In this document: piece by piece, positions 51,088-60,400 of the stretch | Layout of the letters: every line of letters begins with the position of its first letter | Position numbering within the stretch: the stretch's first letter is position 1 | Assembly (NCBI RefSeq): GCF_019061185.1 | Contig: NZ_JAHQZU010000009.1 | Location: forward strand, 62,001-126,000 | Length of the DNA stretch: 64,000 nt | Reading direction: 5' to 3' | Source of the DNA: Paracoccus sp. Z118 | GTDB lineage: Bacteria > Pseudomonadota > Alphaproteobacteria > Rhodobacterales > Rhodobacteraceae | Made by a program: the position numbers and the translations under genes | The notes under the pieces: generated by a model | Told to the model about the DNA's origin: nothing | Database searches by the model: none | The model's input: only the letters and a program-made list of their open reading frames with translations

Positions 51088-51225
51088 CGCCGCGTCATTC
51101 GGGCCGCCGGCCTCTCTTCTGACCGATTTGGTCGGAATGGTTGTGCCAGCGCAAAGAGCGGTCGGTCTGCGCCCCGTATGAGTCGTTTCGGACAAGAAGA
51201 CGATTTCTTGAAGGAGACGAACGAG

Positions 51226-51690
51226 ATGAAACGCCACATCACCCTTGCAGCCGTTCTGGCCTGTCTTGCGGTCCCGGCCATGGCCGCGAACCACGAGGTC
51301 AAGATGCTCAACAAGGGCGAGTCCGGCATGATGGTGTTCGAGCCCACCTTCGTCGCGGCGCAGCCCGGCGACACCATCACCTTCCTGCCCACCGACAAGA
51401 GCCACAACGTCGAATCGATCGACGGGATGCTGCCCGAGGGCGTCGAGAAATTCGCCTCGAAGATCAACGAGGAATACGTCCTCACCGTGGATCAGCCCGG
51501 CCTTTACGGCGTGAAGTGCAAGCCGCATCTGGGCATGGGCATGGTCGGCCTGATCCAGGTCGGCGATGACGCCTCGAACCTCGCCGCCCTGGCGGAGGGC
51601 AAGCTGCCCAAGAAGGCGCGCGAGCGCATCGACGCCGCACTGGCGCAGGCCGCGCCCGCCAATGCCGAGCTGGCCAGCGCCGCGCAGTAA
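51226..51690 (+). CDS. pazS: Pseudoazurin
   Basis: A 154-aa periplasmic type 1 copper protein. A 20-residue signal peptide (ends AMA-ANHE) precedes the mature chain. The four copper ligands fit the family exactly: His60, Cys98, His101 and Met106, corresponding to His40/Cys78/His81/Met86 of mature pseudoazurin. In Paracoccus it carries electrons from bc1 to nitrite and nitrous oxide reductases and to cytochrome c peroxidase, whose gene is convergent here. ATG 51226 is used with AAGGAG 10 bases before it; the frame extends upstream to 51178 but that would precede the signal peptide. A terminator follows. Confidence 0.95.
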   Translation: MKRHITLAAVLACLAVPAMAANHEVKMLNKGESGMMVFEPTFVAAQPGDTITFLPTDKSHNVESIDGMLPEGVEKFASKINEEYVLTVDQPGLYGVKCKPHLGMGMVGLIQVGDDASNLAALAEGKLPKKARERIDAALAQAAPANAELASAAQ

Positions 51691-51712
51691 TCTTCGAAAC
51701 ACCGCGGAACTC

Positions 51713-51743
51713 GCCCGCTGCCCGTCAGGGTGGCGGGCTTTTT
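51713..51743 (+). terminator. Terminator of the pseudoazurin gene
   Basis: An 11-bp stem with two wobble pairs (51713-51723 with 51728-51738), loop GTCA, is followed by five T. It lies 22 bases after the stop and is a textbook intrinsic terminator. Confidence 0.85.
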
Positions 51744-51862
51744 CATGTCGCAACGGACCGGGCGCACGACCACGGGCGATCCCCCGCACGGTTCGTCTCG
51801 TCATTGCCTGTCTTCCACGCGAACGGGGCCGGCCGCCGCCGACACCGCGTTCTCCAACGACA

Positions 51863-51888
51863 GAGGCCAGCCCCCAAGGGCTGGCCTC
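51863..51888. terminator. Hairpin downstream of the peroxidase gene
   Basis: A perfect 11-bp stem GAGGCCAGCCC / GGGCTGGCCTC with a four-base loop lies 42 bases after the ccp stop. It has no T-run on either side, so it may protect the transcript end or act with the pseudoazurin terminator nearby. Confidence 0.5.
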
Positions 51889-51930
51889 GTCCATTGCAGA
51901 GCGGGCGCGCGGGATGCGCGCGCCGCCGGA

Positions 51931-53274
51931 TCAGTTCGCCGCCGGGGTCGCCGGGTCCACGGCTTCCGCCGCATCCGCGCCCGAGGGGGCGGTCGTGCCC
52001 TGATCCTGCAGGCTCACCGGCTGCGGCCGCGGGGTGTCGATGTTGCGGACCGGCAGGATCGGATGGACGATCTGCGGCTGCTCGCCGGTCAGTGTGCCGA
52101 GGAACGCGGTGATGTCCTCGGCCTCGGCGTCGGCCAGTTCCGTGCCGAGCTGCGAGGTGGACATGATCCGCACCGCCTCCTCCAGATCCCAGACCTTGCC
52201 CGAGTGGAAATAGGGCGCCGTCAGGGCGACGTTGCGCAGCGGCGAGGCGCGGAAGACATACTGGTCGTCCTCGGTCTCGGTCACGGTAAAGCGGCCCGTG
52301 TCGCCTTCGGGGCGCACCTCGTCATCGGGCGCCTCGACCAGACCGAAGGGATAATACCCCTCGCCGCCGAAGTTCACGCCGGCATGGCAGGCCGAGCAGC
52401 CGTTATCTAGGAACGCCTGCAACCCGCGTTTCTCCTGTTCGTCCATCGCGCCGTCCGCGCCGAGCAGCCACTGGTCGAAGCGCGAGTTCGGGGTGATGAG
52501 CGTCGCCTCGAACACCTCGACGGCATGAGCGAAGCTGTCGAAGGTGATCGGGTCCTCGACGCCGGGGAAAGCGGCGTCGAAGGCGCTGACATAGCCCGGC
52601 ATGGATTTCAGCGTCTGGATCAGGTTCTCGGGGGTGTTGTTCATTTCCACCCCGGCCTGCACCGGCCCCTTGGCCTGTTCGGCCAGATCCTCGGCCCGCC
52701 CGTCCCAGAACTGGGCTATGTTGAAAATCGCGTTCAGCATGGTCGGCGAGTTGCGCGGCCCCTGCTGCCAGCCATGGCCGATCGAGGCTTCAAGCTGGTC
52801 GGTCCCGCCCAGGCCGAGATTGTGGCACGAATGGCACGAAAACACGCCCGACAGCGACATGCGCGGATCGAAGAACAGCATCGCGCCGAGGTCGATCTTC
52901 TCGCGCGTCATCGGCGCGCCGCTGGGCAGTTCGGCCATGCGCGGGATCGGCTCGAAGAACGATGCCGCGTAGTCGCGCAACTCGGCGTCGGCGGACCCCT
53001 CGCCGGCCATTTCGGGCGCCCGCGTCATGGCCGCGCCCTGTGGCGAGACCCGCGTTTCCGCCGCGACATCCGCCGCGCTGCGACCTGCGGGGGCCTGCGT
53101 TCCGTCCGCCATCGCGGCGTCGGCGGGATCGGGCGCGCCCGCGACTTCGGGGGTGTCGATCGCCTGCGCCTCGGCGGCCTGTTCTGCCTGCGCGGCTGCC
53201 GGGTCGGACTGGCCGAGGGCCGGCGTAGCGACGAGCAGGGCGGATGTCAGGAGAAGAAGGCTTCTGGCTTGCAT
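51931..53274 (-). CDS. ccpA: Dihaem cytochrome c peroxidase
   Basis: A 447-aa periplasmic enzyme that reduces hydrogen peroxide with electrons from cytochrome c or pseudoazurin. A signal peptide (about residues 1-22, LLLLTSALLVATPALG) is followed by about 85 acidic, Ala-rich residues. The two c-type haem sites are CHSCH (Cys147, Cys150, His151) and CSACH (Cys293, Cys296, His297). The spacing of 146 residues matches the CcpA/MauG fold. The N-terminal acidic stretch and the extended C terminus make it longer than typical CcpA of about 340 aa. ATG 53274 is used; an FNR-type box lies 57 bases upstream. Confidence 0.92.
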   Translation of the reverse strand: MQARSLLLLTSALLVATPALGQSDPAAAQAEQAAEAQAIDTPEVAGAPDPADAAMADGTQAPAGRSAADVAAETRVSPQGAAMTRAPEMAGEGSADAELRDYAASFFEPIPRMAELPSGAPMTREKIDLGAMLFFDPRMSLSGVFSCHSCHNLGLGGTDQLEASIGHGWQQGPRNSPTMLNAIFNIAQFWDGRAEDLAEQAKGPVQAGVEMNNTPENLIQTLKSMPGYVSAFDAAFPGVEDPITFDSFAHAVEVFEATLITPNSRFDQWLLGADGAMDEQEKRGLQAFLDNGCSACHAGVNFGGEGYYPFGLVEAPDDEVRPEGDTGRFTVTETEDDQYVFRASPLRNVALTAPYFHSGKVWDLEEAVRIMSTSQLGTELADAEAEDITAFLGTLTGEQPQIVHPILPVRNIDTPRPQPVSLQDQGTTAPSGADAAEAVDPATPAAN

Positions 53275-53331
53275 GGCGATGCTCCGTTTCTTTGGTTTGG
53301 TGCAGGCTGCACAAACTGGGGCGGCCGCGCT

Positions 53332-53345
53332 TTGACACAGATCAG
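53332..53345 (-). promoter_or_regulatory. FNR/FnrP-type box upstream of ccpA
   Basis: On the minus strand CTGAT-CTGT-GTCAA differs from TTGAY-N4-RTCAA only at the first base. Its centre lies about 64 bases before the ccpA ATG, where a -41.5 activator position would leave a leader of about 23 bases. FnrP is known to control ccpA in P. denitrificans. Confidence 0.6.
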
Positions 53346-53461
53346 ATCGCGTCACGGGCGAACCTGACGCGCCAACATGTCTCTCTGACGACAGGTTCCC
53401 CGCGAAAGGCCGCTTCCCCGGCCCGTGGTGGAGGGCGCCCGGCCGTCAGCCCGCCGGATCG

Positions 53462-54217
53462 TCAGCTCTGACTTCTCAGCCGCACCGCCTCCCGCAGATG
53501 CCCCGGCAGGATCGCCGCGCCCTTCACATAGCGCGGCCCCAGCCGGCGCGGGCTGGAGAGCGCGCGCCACAGCCATTCCATCTTCGCCCCCCGCACCGCC
53601 GCCGGCGCGCGCCGTTGCAGGCCGGCGACGAAGTCCAGCCCCGCCCCGACCGAGGCAAAGCCCACCTCGGGCAGTTGGCGGGCGGCGAAGGCGGCAAAAC
53701 GCTCCTGCCGGGGGGCGCCGACGCCCAGCAGGCACAGCCGCGCACCGCTGCCCCGGATGGCGTGGGCGAGATCCGCCGCCTCGGCCCCCTCGGGGTCGAA
53801 GGGGAAGCCGGGCGCGGTGCGCAGAACGACCTTCAGCCCCGGCGCGACCCGCTGAAGATGCGCGGCGGCGCCGTCGGCAGCCGCGGCGCTGCCGGCGATC
53901 AGCGCGACGGGCGCCCCGGCGCGGGCGGCGGCCTGCGCCAGCGGCTCGACCAGTTCCGAGCCGGGGACCAGCGCCACCGGCCGCCGCGCCACGCGCGACA
54001 GCCACACGATCGGGTTGCCATCGGCCACCACCAGATCATGGGCGGCGTAGGCTGCGCGGAACCCCGCGTCGCGGCGCAGCTTTTCCAGATGATCGACGTT
54101 CAGCGTGGCCAGGGTGAAGCCGCGCCCGCCATCCAGCCGCCGCCGCACCTCGGCCAGCAGCGCGGCGCGGTCGCGGCAGGTGATCGCGATGGTGGTGTCG
54201 CCGAAGCTGAATTCCAT
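53462..54217 (-). CDS. WecG/TagA/CpsF-family (GT26) glycosyltransferase
   Basis: A 251-aa GT26 enzyme that adds a ManNAc-type or related sugar to a lipid-linked acceptor. Typical pieces are present: TLNVDHLEKLRRD near residue 39, the ADGNPIVWLSR acceptor region with catalytic Asp near residue 65, and LLGVGAPRQERFAA near residue 163. The C terminus is basic and probably peripheral to the membrane. ATG 54217 is chosen (GGGAAGG before it). It is divergent from the PKS gene, and the shared 206-base gap should hold both promoters, which suggests joint control. Confidence 0.85.
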   Translation of the reverse strand: MEFSFGDTTIAITCRDRAALLAEVRRRLDGGRGFTLATLNVDHLEKLRRDAGFRAAYAAHDLVVADGNPIVWLSRVARRPVALVPGSELVEPLAQAAARAGAPVALIAGSAAAADGAAAHLQRVAPGLKVVLRTAPGFPFDPEGAEAADLAHAIRGSGARLCLLGVGAPRQERFAAFAARQLPEVGFASVGAGLDFVAGLQRRAPAAVRGAKMEWLWRALSSPRRLGPRYVKGAAILPGHLREAVRLRSQS

Positions 54218-54423
54218 TCGCCTTCCCCGCGTGTCTGCCGCCCGCCGCCCGCCGCATCGAATCGCCATGCGGGGGCGGGAGCGGCCTTTCCTTTACGCTT
54301 GTTTCCCGAAAAACCGGTTAACTCGATAGTTGTCTAAATGTAGGCCTTGGCGGGTGTGCCCCGACGAGGCTACGGTAAGCGCGTAGGCTGATTTCCGCCT
54401 ATCATTTTTACCTGGTATGTTGC
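54218..54423. other. Divergent promoter region, GT26 / PKS
   Basis: This 206-base gap is lower in GC than either gene, mainly near the PKS side. It contains overlapping palindromes AACCGGTT (54312-54319) and GTTAAC (54317-54322). No clear -35/-10 pair was found. No open frame of interest. Confidence 0.4.
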
Positions 54424-57400
54424 GTGACCTCTGTTGATTCTCTCTCCGATCACCCTGAACTCCACAACTCCGTAGGGGATATCTGCATCGTCGGGATGGC
54501 GTTGCAGGTGCCGGGTGCGCTCAACCCTGCGGATTTCTGGGACAACCTGCGCGGCGGGGTCGAATCGATCTCCCGCCCGTCGCCCGAGCAGTTGCGCGAG
54601 CGCGGCGAATCGGCGGCGCGGATGGCCGACCCGCGCTATGTCCCCGCCGCCGCCATGCTGGAAGGCTTCGACGGTTTCGACGCCGAGTTCTTCGGGCTCA
54701 GCCCCAAGGACGCCGCGATCATGGACCCGCAGCACCGCAAGTTCCTGGAGTGCTGCTGGCAGGCGATCGAGGATGCGGGCCACACGCCGGAAAGCCTTGG
54801 CGCGACCGGCGTCTTCGGCGGCTGCGGGATGGGCAGCTATTTCTATTTCAACGTGATGTCGAACCGCGATCTGGTGGACGGGACCGGCGCGTTCCTGCTG
54901 CGCCATACCGGCAACGACAAGGATTTCCTGTCCACCCGCGTCAGCCATGTCTTCGACCTGCGCGGACCGTCGGTCAACGTGCAGACGGCGTGTTCGACCT
55001 CGCTGGTGGCGGTGCATCAGGCCTGCCAGTCGCTGCTGAACGGCGAATGCGACGCGGCGCTGGCCGGGGGCGTCACCATCGAGCTGCCGCACGGGCGCGG
55101 CTATGTCTATCATCCGAACGAGATCCTGTCCCCCGACGGCCATTGCCACGCCTTCGACCACCGCGCGCAGGGCACTGTCTTCGGCAGCGGCGCGGCGGTC
55201 GTGCTGCTGCGGCGGCTGGAGGATGCGGTGCGCGACCGCGACCATATCTGGGCGGTCATCAAGGGCACGGCGGTCAACAACGACGGGGCCGACAAGGCCG
55301 GCTATCTCGCCCCCAGCGTCGGCGGGCAGGCGCAGGCCATCGTCGAGGCGCATCACGCGGCAGGGATCGGCGGCGACGGCATCGACTATGTCGAATGCCA
55401 CGGCACCGGCACGGCCTTGGGCGATCCGATCGAGGTCGCGGCGCTGACCGACGCCTTCGCCCGCACCGCGCGGGGCGAGGCTCAGGCGCGGATCGGCTCG
55501 GTCAAGACCAATATCGGCCATCTGGACACGGCGGCGGGGGGCGTCAGCCTCATCAAGGTCGCGCTGTCGCTGCATCACGGGGAAATGCCGCCGAGCCTCG
55601 GCTACGAGGCGCCGAATCCCGTCATCGACTTCGAGAACTCGCCCTTCGCGGTCAACGACCGCCTGACGCCGTTTCCCGCCCGCAGCAGGCCACGGCGGGC
55701 CGGGGTGAACTCGCTGGGGGTGGGCGGCACCAACGCCCATGCGGTGATCGAGGCCGCGCCGCCTGCGCCTGAAAGCGGGGACTCCGATTGGCCGTTCCAG
55801 CTGCTGGTCCTGTCGGGCCGCAGCCGCGCGGCGCTGGATGGGAACGGCGGCGCGCTCGCCGCATGGCTGCGCGCCAACCCGGACGCGAACCTTGCCGACG
55901 TCGCATGGACGCTGAAGGAAGGCCGCCGCCATTTCGACAAGCGCCGGGTGCTGGTCGCCCGCGACGCGGCCGAGGCGGCGGAACTGCTGGAATCCGCGGA
56001 CAGCCGCCGCGTCCTCAACCACGACGCCGTGCCGGGGGGGCCTTCGGTCGCCTTTCTCTTCCCCGGCGGCGGGGCGCAATATGCCGGCATGGCCCGCGAT
56101 CTATACGCCACCGAGCCCGAGTTCCGCGACTGGATGGACAAGGGGCTGGAGATTCTGGCCGGGCTGACCGGCGACGATCCCCGCGAGCTGTGGCTGCCCG
56201 AGCCGGGCGAGGAGGCCGCGGCCGATGCCGCCCTGACCAGGCCGTCCGCCCAGTTGCCGCTGCTGTTCATCACCGAATACGCGCTGGCACGGCTGTTCAT
56301 GTCATGGGGCGTCCAGCCTTCGGCCCTTGGCGGGCATTCGATGGGGGAAAACACCGCCGCCTGTCTCGCGGGCGTGTTCTCGTTCGAGGATGCGATCCGG
56401 CTGGTGCTGCTGCGCGGGCAGCTGTTCGACCGGGTGCCGGCGGGCGGCATGCTCAGCGTCTCGCTGCCCGCCGCCGAGGCGATGGCCGAGGCGGGCGATG
56501 GGCTGGACCTTGCCGCGATCAACGGGCCGTCGCTCAGCGTCGTGTCGGGGCCCAAGGACCGGCTGGACGCGCTGCAAGCCTCGCTCACGGGGCGCGGGAT
56601 CGAGTGCCAGCGCATCGCCATCGACATCGCCGCCCATTCCCGGATGCTGGAGCCCATTCTGGACGAATGGCGCGGATTCCTGCGGTCGATCCGGCTTTCG
56701 CCGCCGTCGATCCCGGTCGTTTCGAACCGCACGGGGACGTGGCTGACGGCCGAGCAGGCGACGGACCCGGAATACTGGCTCGCCCATCTGCGCGGCACCG
56801 TCGATTTCGCCGCCTGCGCCGCCACGCTGAAGGACGATCCGACGCGCGTGATCGTGGAAATGGGACCGGGCCGCGCGATGAGCGCGCTGTCACAGGCCAA
56901 CGGCATCGCCGCGAACCGGGTCGTCAGCGCCCTGCGCCACCGCGACCATGCGATTGCCGACGACGAATGGTTCGTGACCGCGCTCGGGCGGCTCTGGGCC
57001 ACCGGCGTTCCGGTGGACTGGGCACCGCTGTGGGGCGAGGCGGCGCGGAACCGCCTGCCGCTGCCGACCTACGCCTTCCAGCAGCGCTGCTATTTCATCG
57101 AGCCTGCCGCCCCGCGCGTCGAGGATGTTGCCGAGCCGCCGATGCGGCGCGAGGATCTGGCCGACTGGGGCTGGCGTCCCGCCTGGCGGCAGAGCGCCCC
57201 GGACGTGGAGATCGGCCCGGATGGCCGCCCGGTCGCGCCGCAGCGCGCAAGCTGGCTGGTGTTCTTGGATGACAGCGGCCTTGGCGATGCGGTCGTGGCC
57301 CGGCTGCGGGCGCTGGATCAGGACGTGATCGAGGTCGTCGCGGGCGACGGCTACGCCGAACTGGGCGCGGATCGCTTCCAGATCTCGCCCGAGCTTGGGC

Positions 57401-60400
57401 GGCGCGACGTGGACATGCTGGTCGCCGCGCTGATGCTGCAGAACCGCCTGCCGGACAGGGTCGCGCATCTGTGGCTGGCCGATCCGCAGCGCGTGGCGCG
57501 GGCCGGGTCGAGCCTGTTCCACCGGCACTTGGAGCAGGGATTCTACAGCTTGCTCTATCTGCTGCAGGCGCTGGCGGATGCGGGGGCCGAGCAGGCGATG
57601 CGGCTCGTCACCGTCACCACCGGCGCGCTGGGGGTGGCTGACGAGGCGGTGCCGTTCCCGGAGAACGCCCTCGCGCTCGGCCCAGTCGGGGTCGGGCCGC
57701 GCGAGATGGAATGGCTGTCGGCGCGTCTGGTGGATGTCGAACTGCCCGCGGGGCTGCGGACGGGAATCGAGGATCGCGCCGACCGGCTGGTCGAGGATCT
57801 GCTGGCCGGTGAAGGCCCGCGCGTCGCCGCCTGGCGCGGCGGCCGCCGCTTCGCCCGCTCGTGGGTTCCCGCGCCGCTGGAGGGTGGCGCGGCGGGCGAC
57901 GTGCCCGAGGGCGCGGTGGTGCTGATCACCGGCGGTCTTGGCGGGATCGGTCTGACTCTCGGGGCGGACCTTGCCCGCCGCCGGGGCGCGAGGCTGGCGC
58001 TGCTCGCCCGCTCGCCCCTGCCGCCGGAAGCGGAGTGGGAGGGGCTGATCGCCGCTGCGCCTGCCTCGGCCCGCTCCGCCCGGCTGAAGGCGGTGAAGGC
58101 GCTGCGCGAGGCGGGGGCCGAGGTCGTGACGGTTGCGGGCGACGTTGCCGACCGCGAATCGCTCGCCGCCGCCGTCGCCGAGGTCGAGCGCCGCCTTGGC
58201 CCGGTGCAAGTGCTGCTGCACGCCGCCGGGCAGGTCGACGACGGGCCGCTGCTGACCAAGACCGAACGCAGCGTCGAGGAGGTGTTCGCCGCCAAGCTGC
58301 ACGGCACCCGCGCGCTGCTGGACGTCTTTGCCGCTCGGCCGCTGGGGCTGACGGTGCTGTTCTCCTCGACCAGCGCGGCGATCGCGCCGGCGGGGCAGGT
58401 CGATTACGTCGCCGCGAATGAATACCTGAACGCCGTCGCCGCCGCGCAGCCGGCCGCTTTCGGCCGGACCGTCGCGGTGGACTGGGGCATCTGGGCCGAT
58501 ACCGGCATGGCGGCCGCCGCGCTTGCCGGATCGGGCGAGGGCGCGCGCAGCGAGGTCGCGGGCGCGCCGCTGCTGCGCAGCCGCTGCGAGGCGGCGGGCG
58601 CGGCCAGCTTCGACGGCGCGCTGTCCACCGATGACTGGGTGATCGACGAACACCGCCTGCGTGGCGGCGGGGCGCTGCTGCCGGGGACCGGTGTGCTGGA
58701 AATCGCCGCGCAAGCCGTCGCGGCGGGTGGCGGGCGGATGCCCTATGCGCTGGAGGATGTGACCTTCCTCAGCCCCTTCTCGGTCGCGGGCGGGCAATCG
58801 CGGGGGCTGCGGGCCACGCTGACGCCGGAGGCCGGGGGGCGGCGCTTCGACATCCTCGCCGCGACGGGCGAGGACGGGGTGCGGCTGCGGACCGCCACGG
58901 GCCGGATCACCGGCGCGGATGCGGGGGCGCAAGCGCGGCTCGATCCGGCGGCGCTGGCCGCGCGGATGCCGCGCGAGGTCGCCGACCGGGGCCACCCGAT
59001 CCGCTCCGCTCAGGAAGAGGTGCTGGACTTCGGCCCCCGCTGGCGGGTCCTGCGCAGCTATCGCTTCGGCGATGGCGAGGGGCTGGCCCGGCTGGTGCTG
59101 CCCGATGCCGCGCGCGGCGATCTGGACGACGGATGGCTGCTGCATCCGGCGCTGATGGACATCGCCACCGGCTGGGCGATGGAACTGATCGACGGCTGGT
59201 CTCCGCAGACCGTCTGGGTGCCGGTCTCCTATGGCCGCGTGACCGTGCGCGCGCCGCTGCCGGCCGAGGTCGTCAGCTGGGTCCGCAACGCCGACCGTAA
59301 CCGCGCCGATGACGGCTTTGCCCGCTTCGACATCACCATCGCCGCCCCGGATGGCGAGGTGCTGGTCGAGGCCGAGGGGCTGACCCTGCGCCGCCTGGAG
59401 CATGGCTTTGAGGCGGCAGGCGCGGGCCAGCTTGTCCGCGACCCCGCGCTGGAGGCGGAAAGCGATCCGGGGCGGCGGCGTCTTGCCCGCGCGCTGTCGC
59501 AGGGCATCCCGCGCGCGCAGGGCCCCGAGGCGCTGCGCCGGGCGCTGGCTTCCGGGCGGCTGGTCGTCGGCGTCTCCAGCATGGATCTGGGCGCGCTGAT
59601 CGCCGAAGCGGACGCGGCGGCGAGTGCCCGCACGGCGGAAGGCGCGGCGTTCGAGCGGCCCGATCTCGACACGGAGATGGTCGAGCCGAGGAACGATCTG
59701 GAACGCGCCATCGCCGGTTACTGGCGCGAGCTTCTGGGTGTGCAGGCGGTTGGGGTCGAGGACAGCTTCTTCGACCTCGGCGGCCATTCGCTGCTGGCGG
59801 TGCGGCTGTTCGCCATGATCCGCCGCAACTATGGCGCCGACCTGCCGATCTCGACTCTGTTCGAGGCGCCGACCATCGCCAGGCTCGCGGAACGGATCGT
59901 CGCGGAAACGGGCATCGACCCGGCGGCGGGCGGGAACGAGGCGCCCTCCGGCCCGCGCCTGGTTTCGGCCGCGCCAACCTCGCGCTTCACCCATCTGGTG
60001 CCGATGAACGCGGGGCCGCCCGGCGGCGGGCTGCCGTTCTTCATCGTCGCGGGGATGTTCGGGAACGTCCTGAACCTGCGCTCGCTGGCGCAGCGCCTCT
60101 CGGCGGATCGCCCGGTCTACGGCCTTCAGGCGCGCGGGCTTTATGGCCAGGACGCACCGCATGACAGTTTCGCCGAGGCCGCCGCCAGCTGCATCGCCGA
60201 GATGCGGCAGGTGCAGCCGCAGGGACCGTGGCTGGTCGGTGGCTTTTCCGGCGGCGGGCTGACCGCGCTGGAGATCGCGCTGCAACTGGAGGCGGCGGGC
60301 GAGCAGGTGGGGCAACTCGTCCTGCTGGACACGCCGCTGCCCATGCGCCCGGCGCTCGGCCGCCGCGACCGGCTGCTGATCCGCCTGGGCGAGATGCGCG

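Noticed and set aside
51119-51135. FNR box at GACCGATTTGGTC upstream of pseudoazurin
   Set aside because: The palindrome has GACC/GGTC arms, which do not fit TTGAT-N4-ATCAA; not called as a regulatory site.
47017-51894. A 1625-codon minus-strand open frame opposite the RND pump and pseudoazurin
   Set aside because: Its composition (His, Asp, Gln and Arg-rich) is that of a GC-shadow, and the plus strand holds coherent adaptor, pump and copper protein genes.
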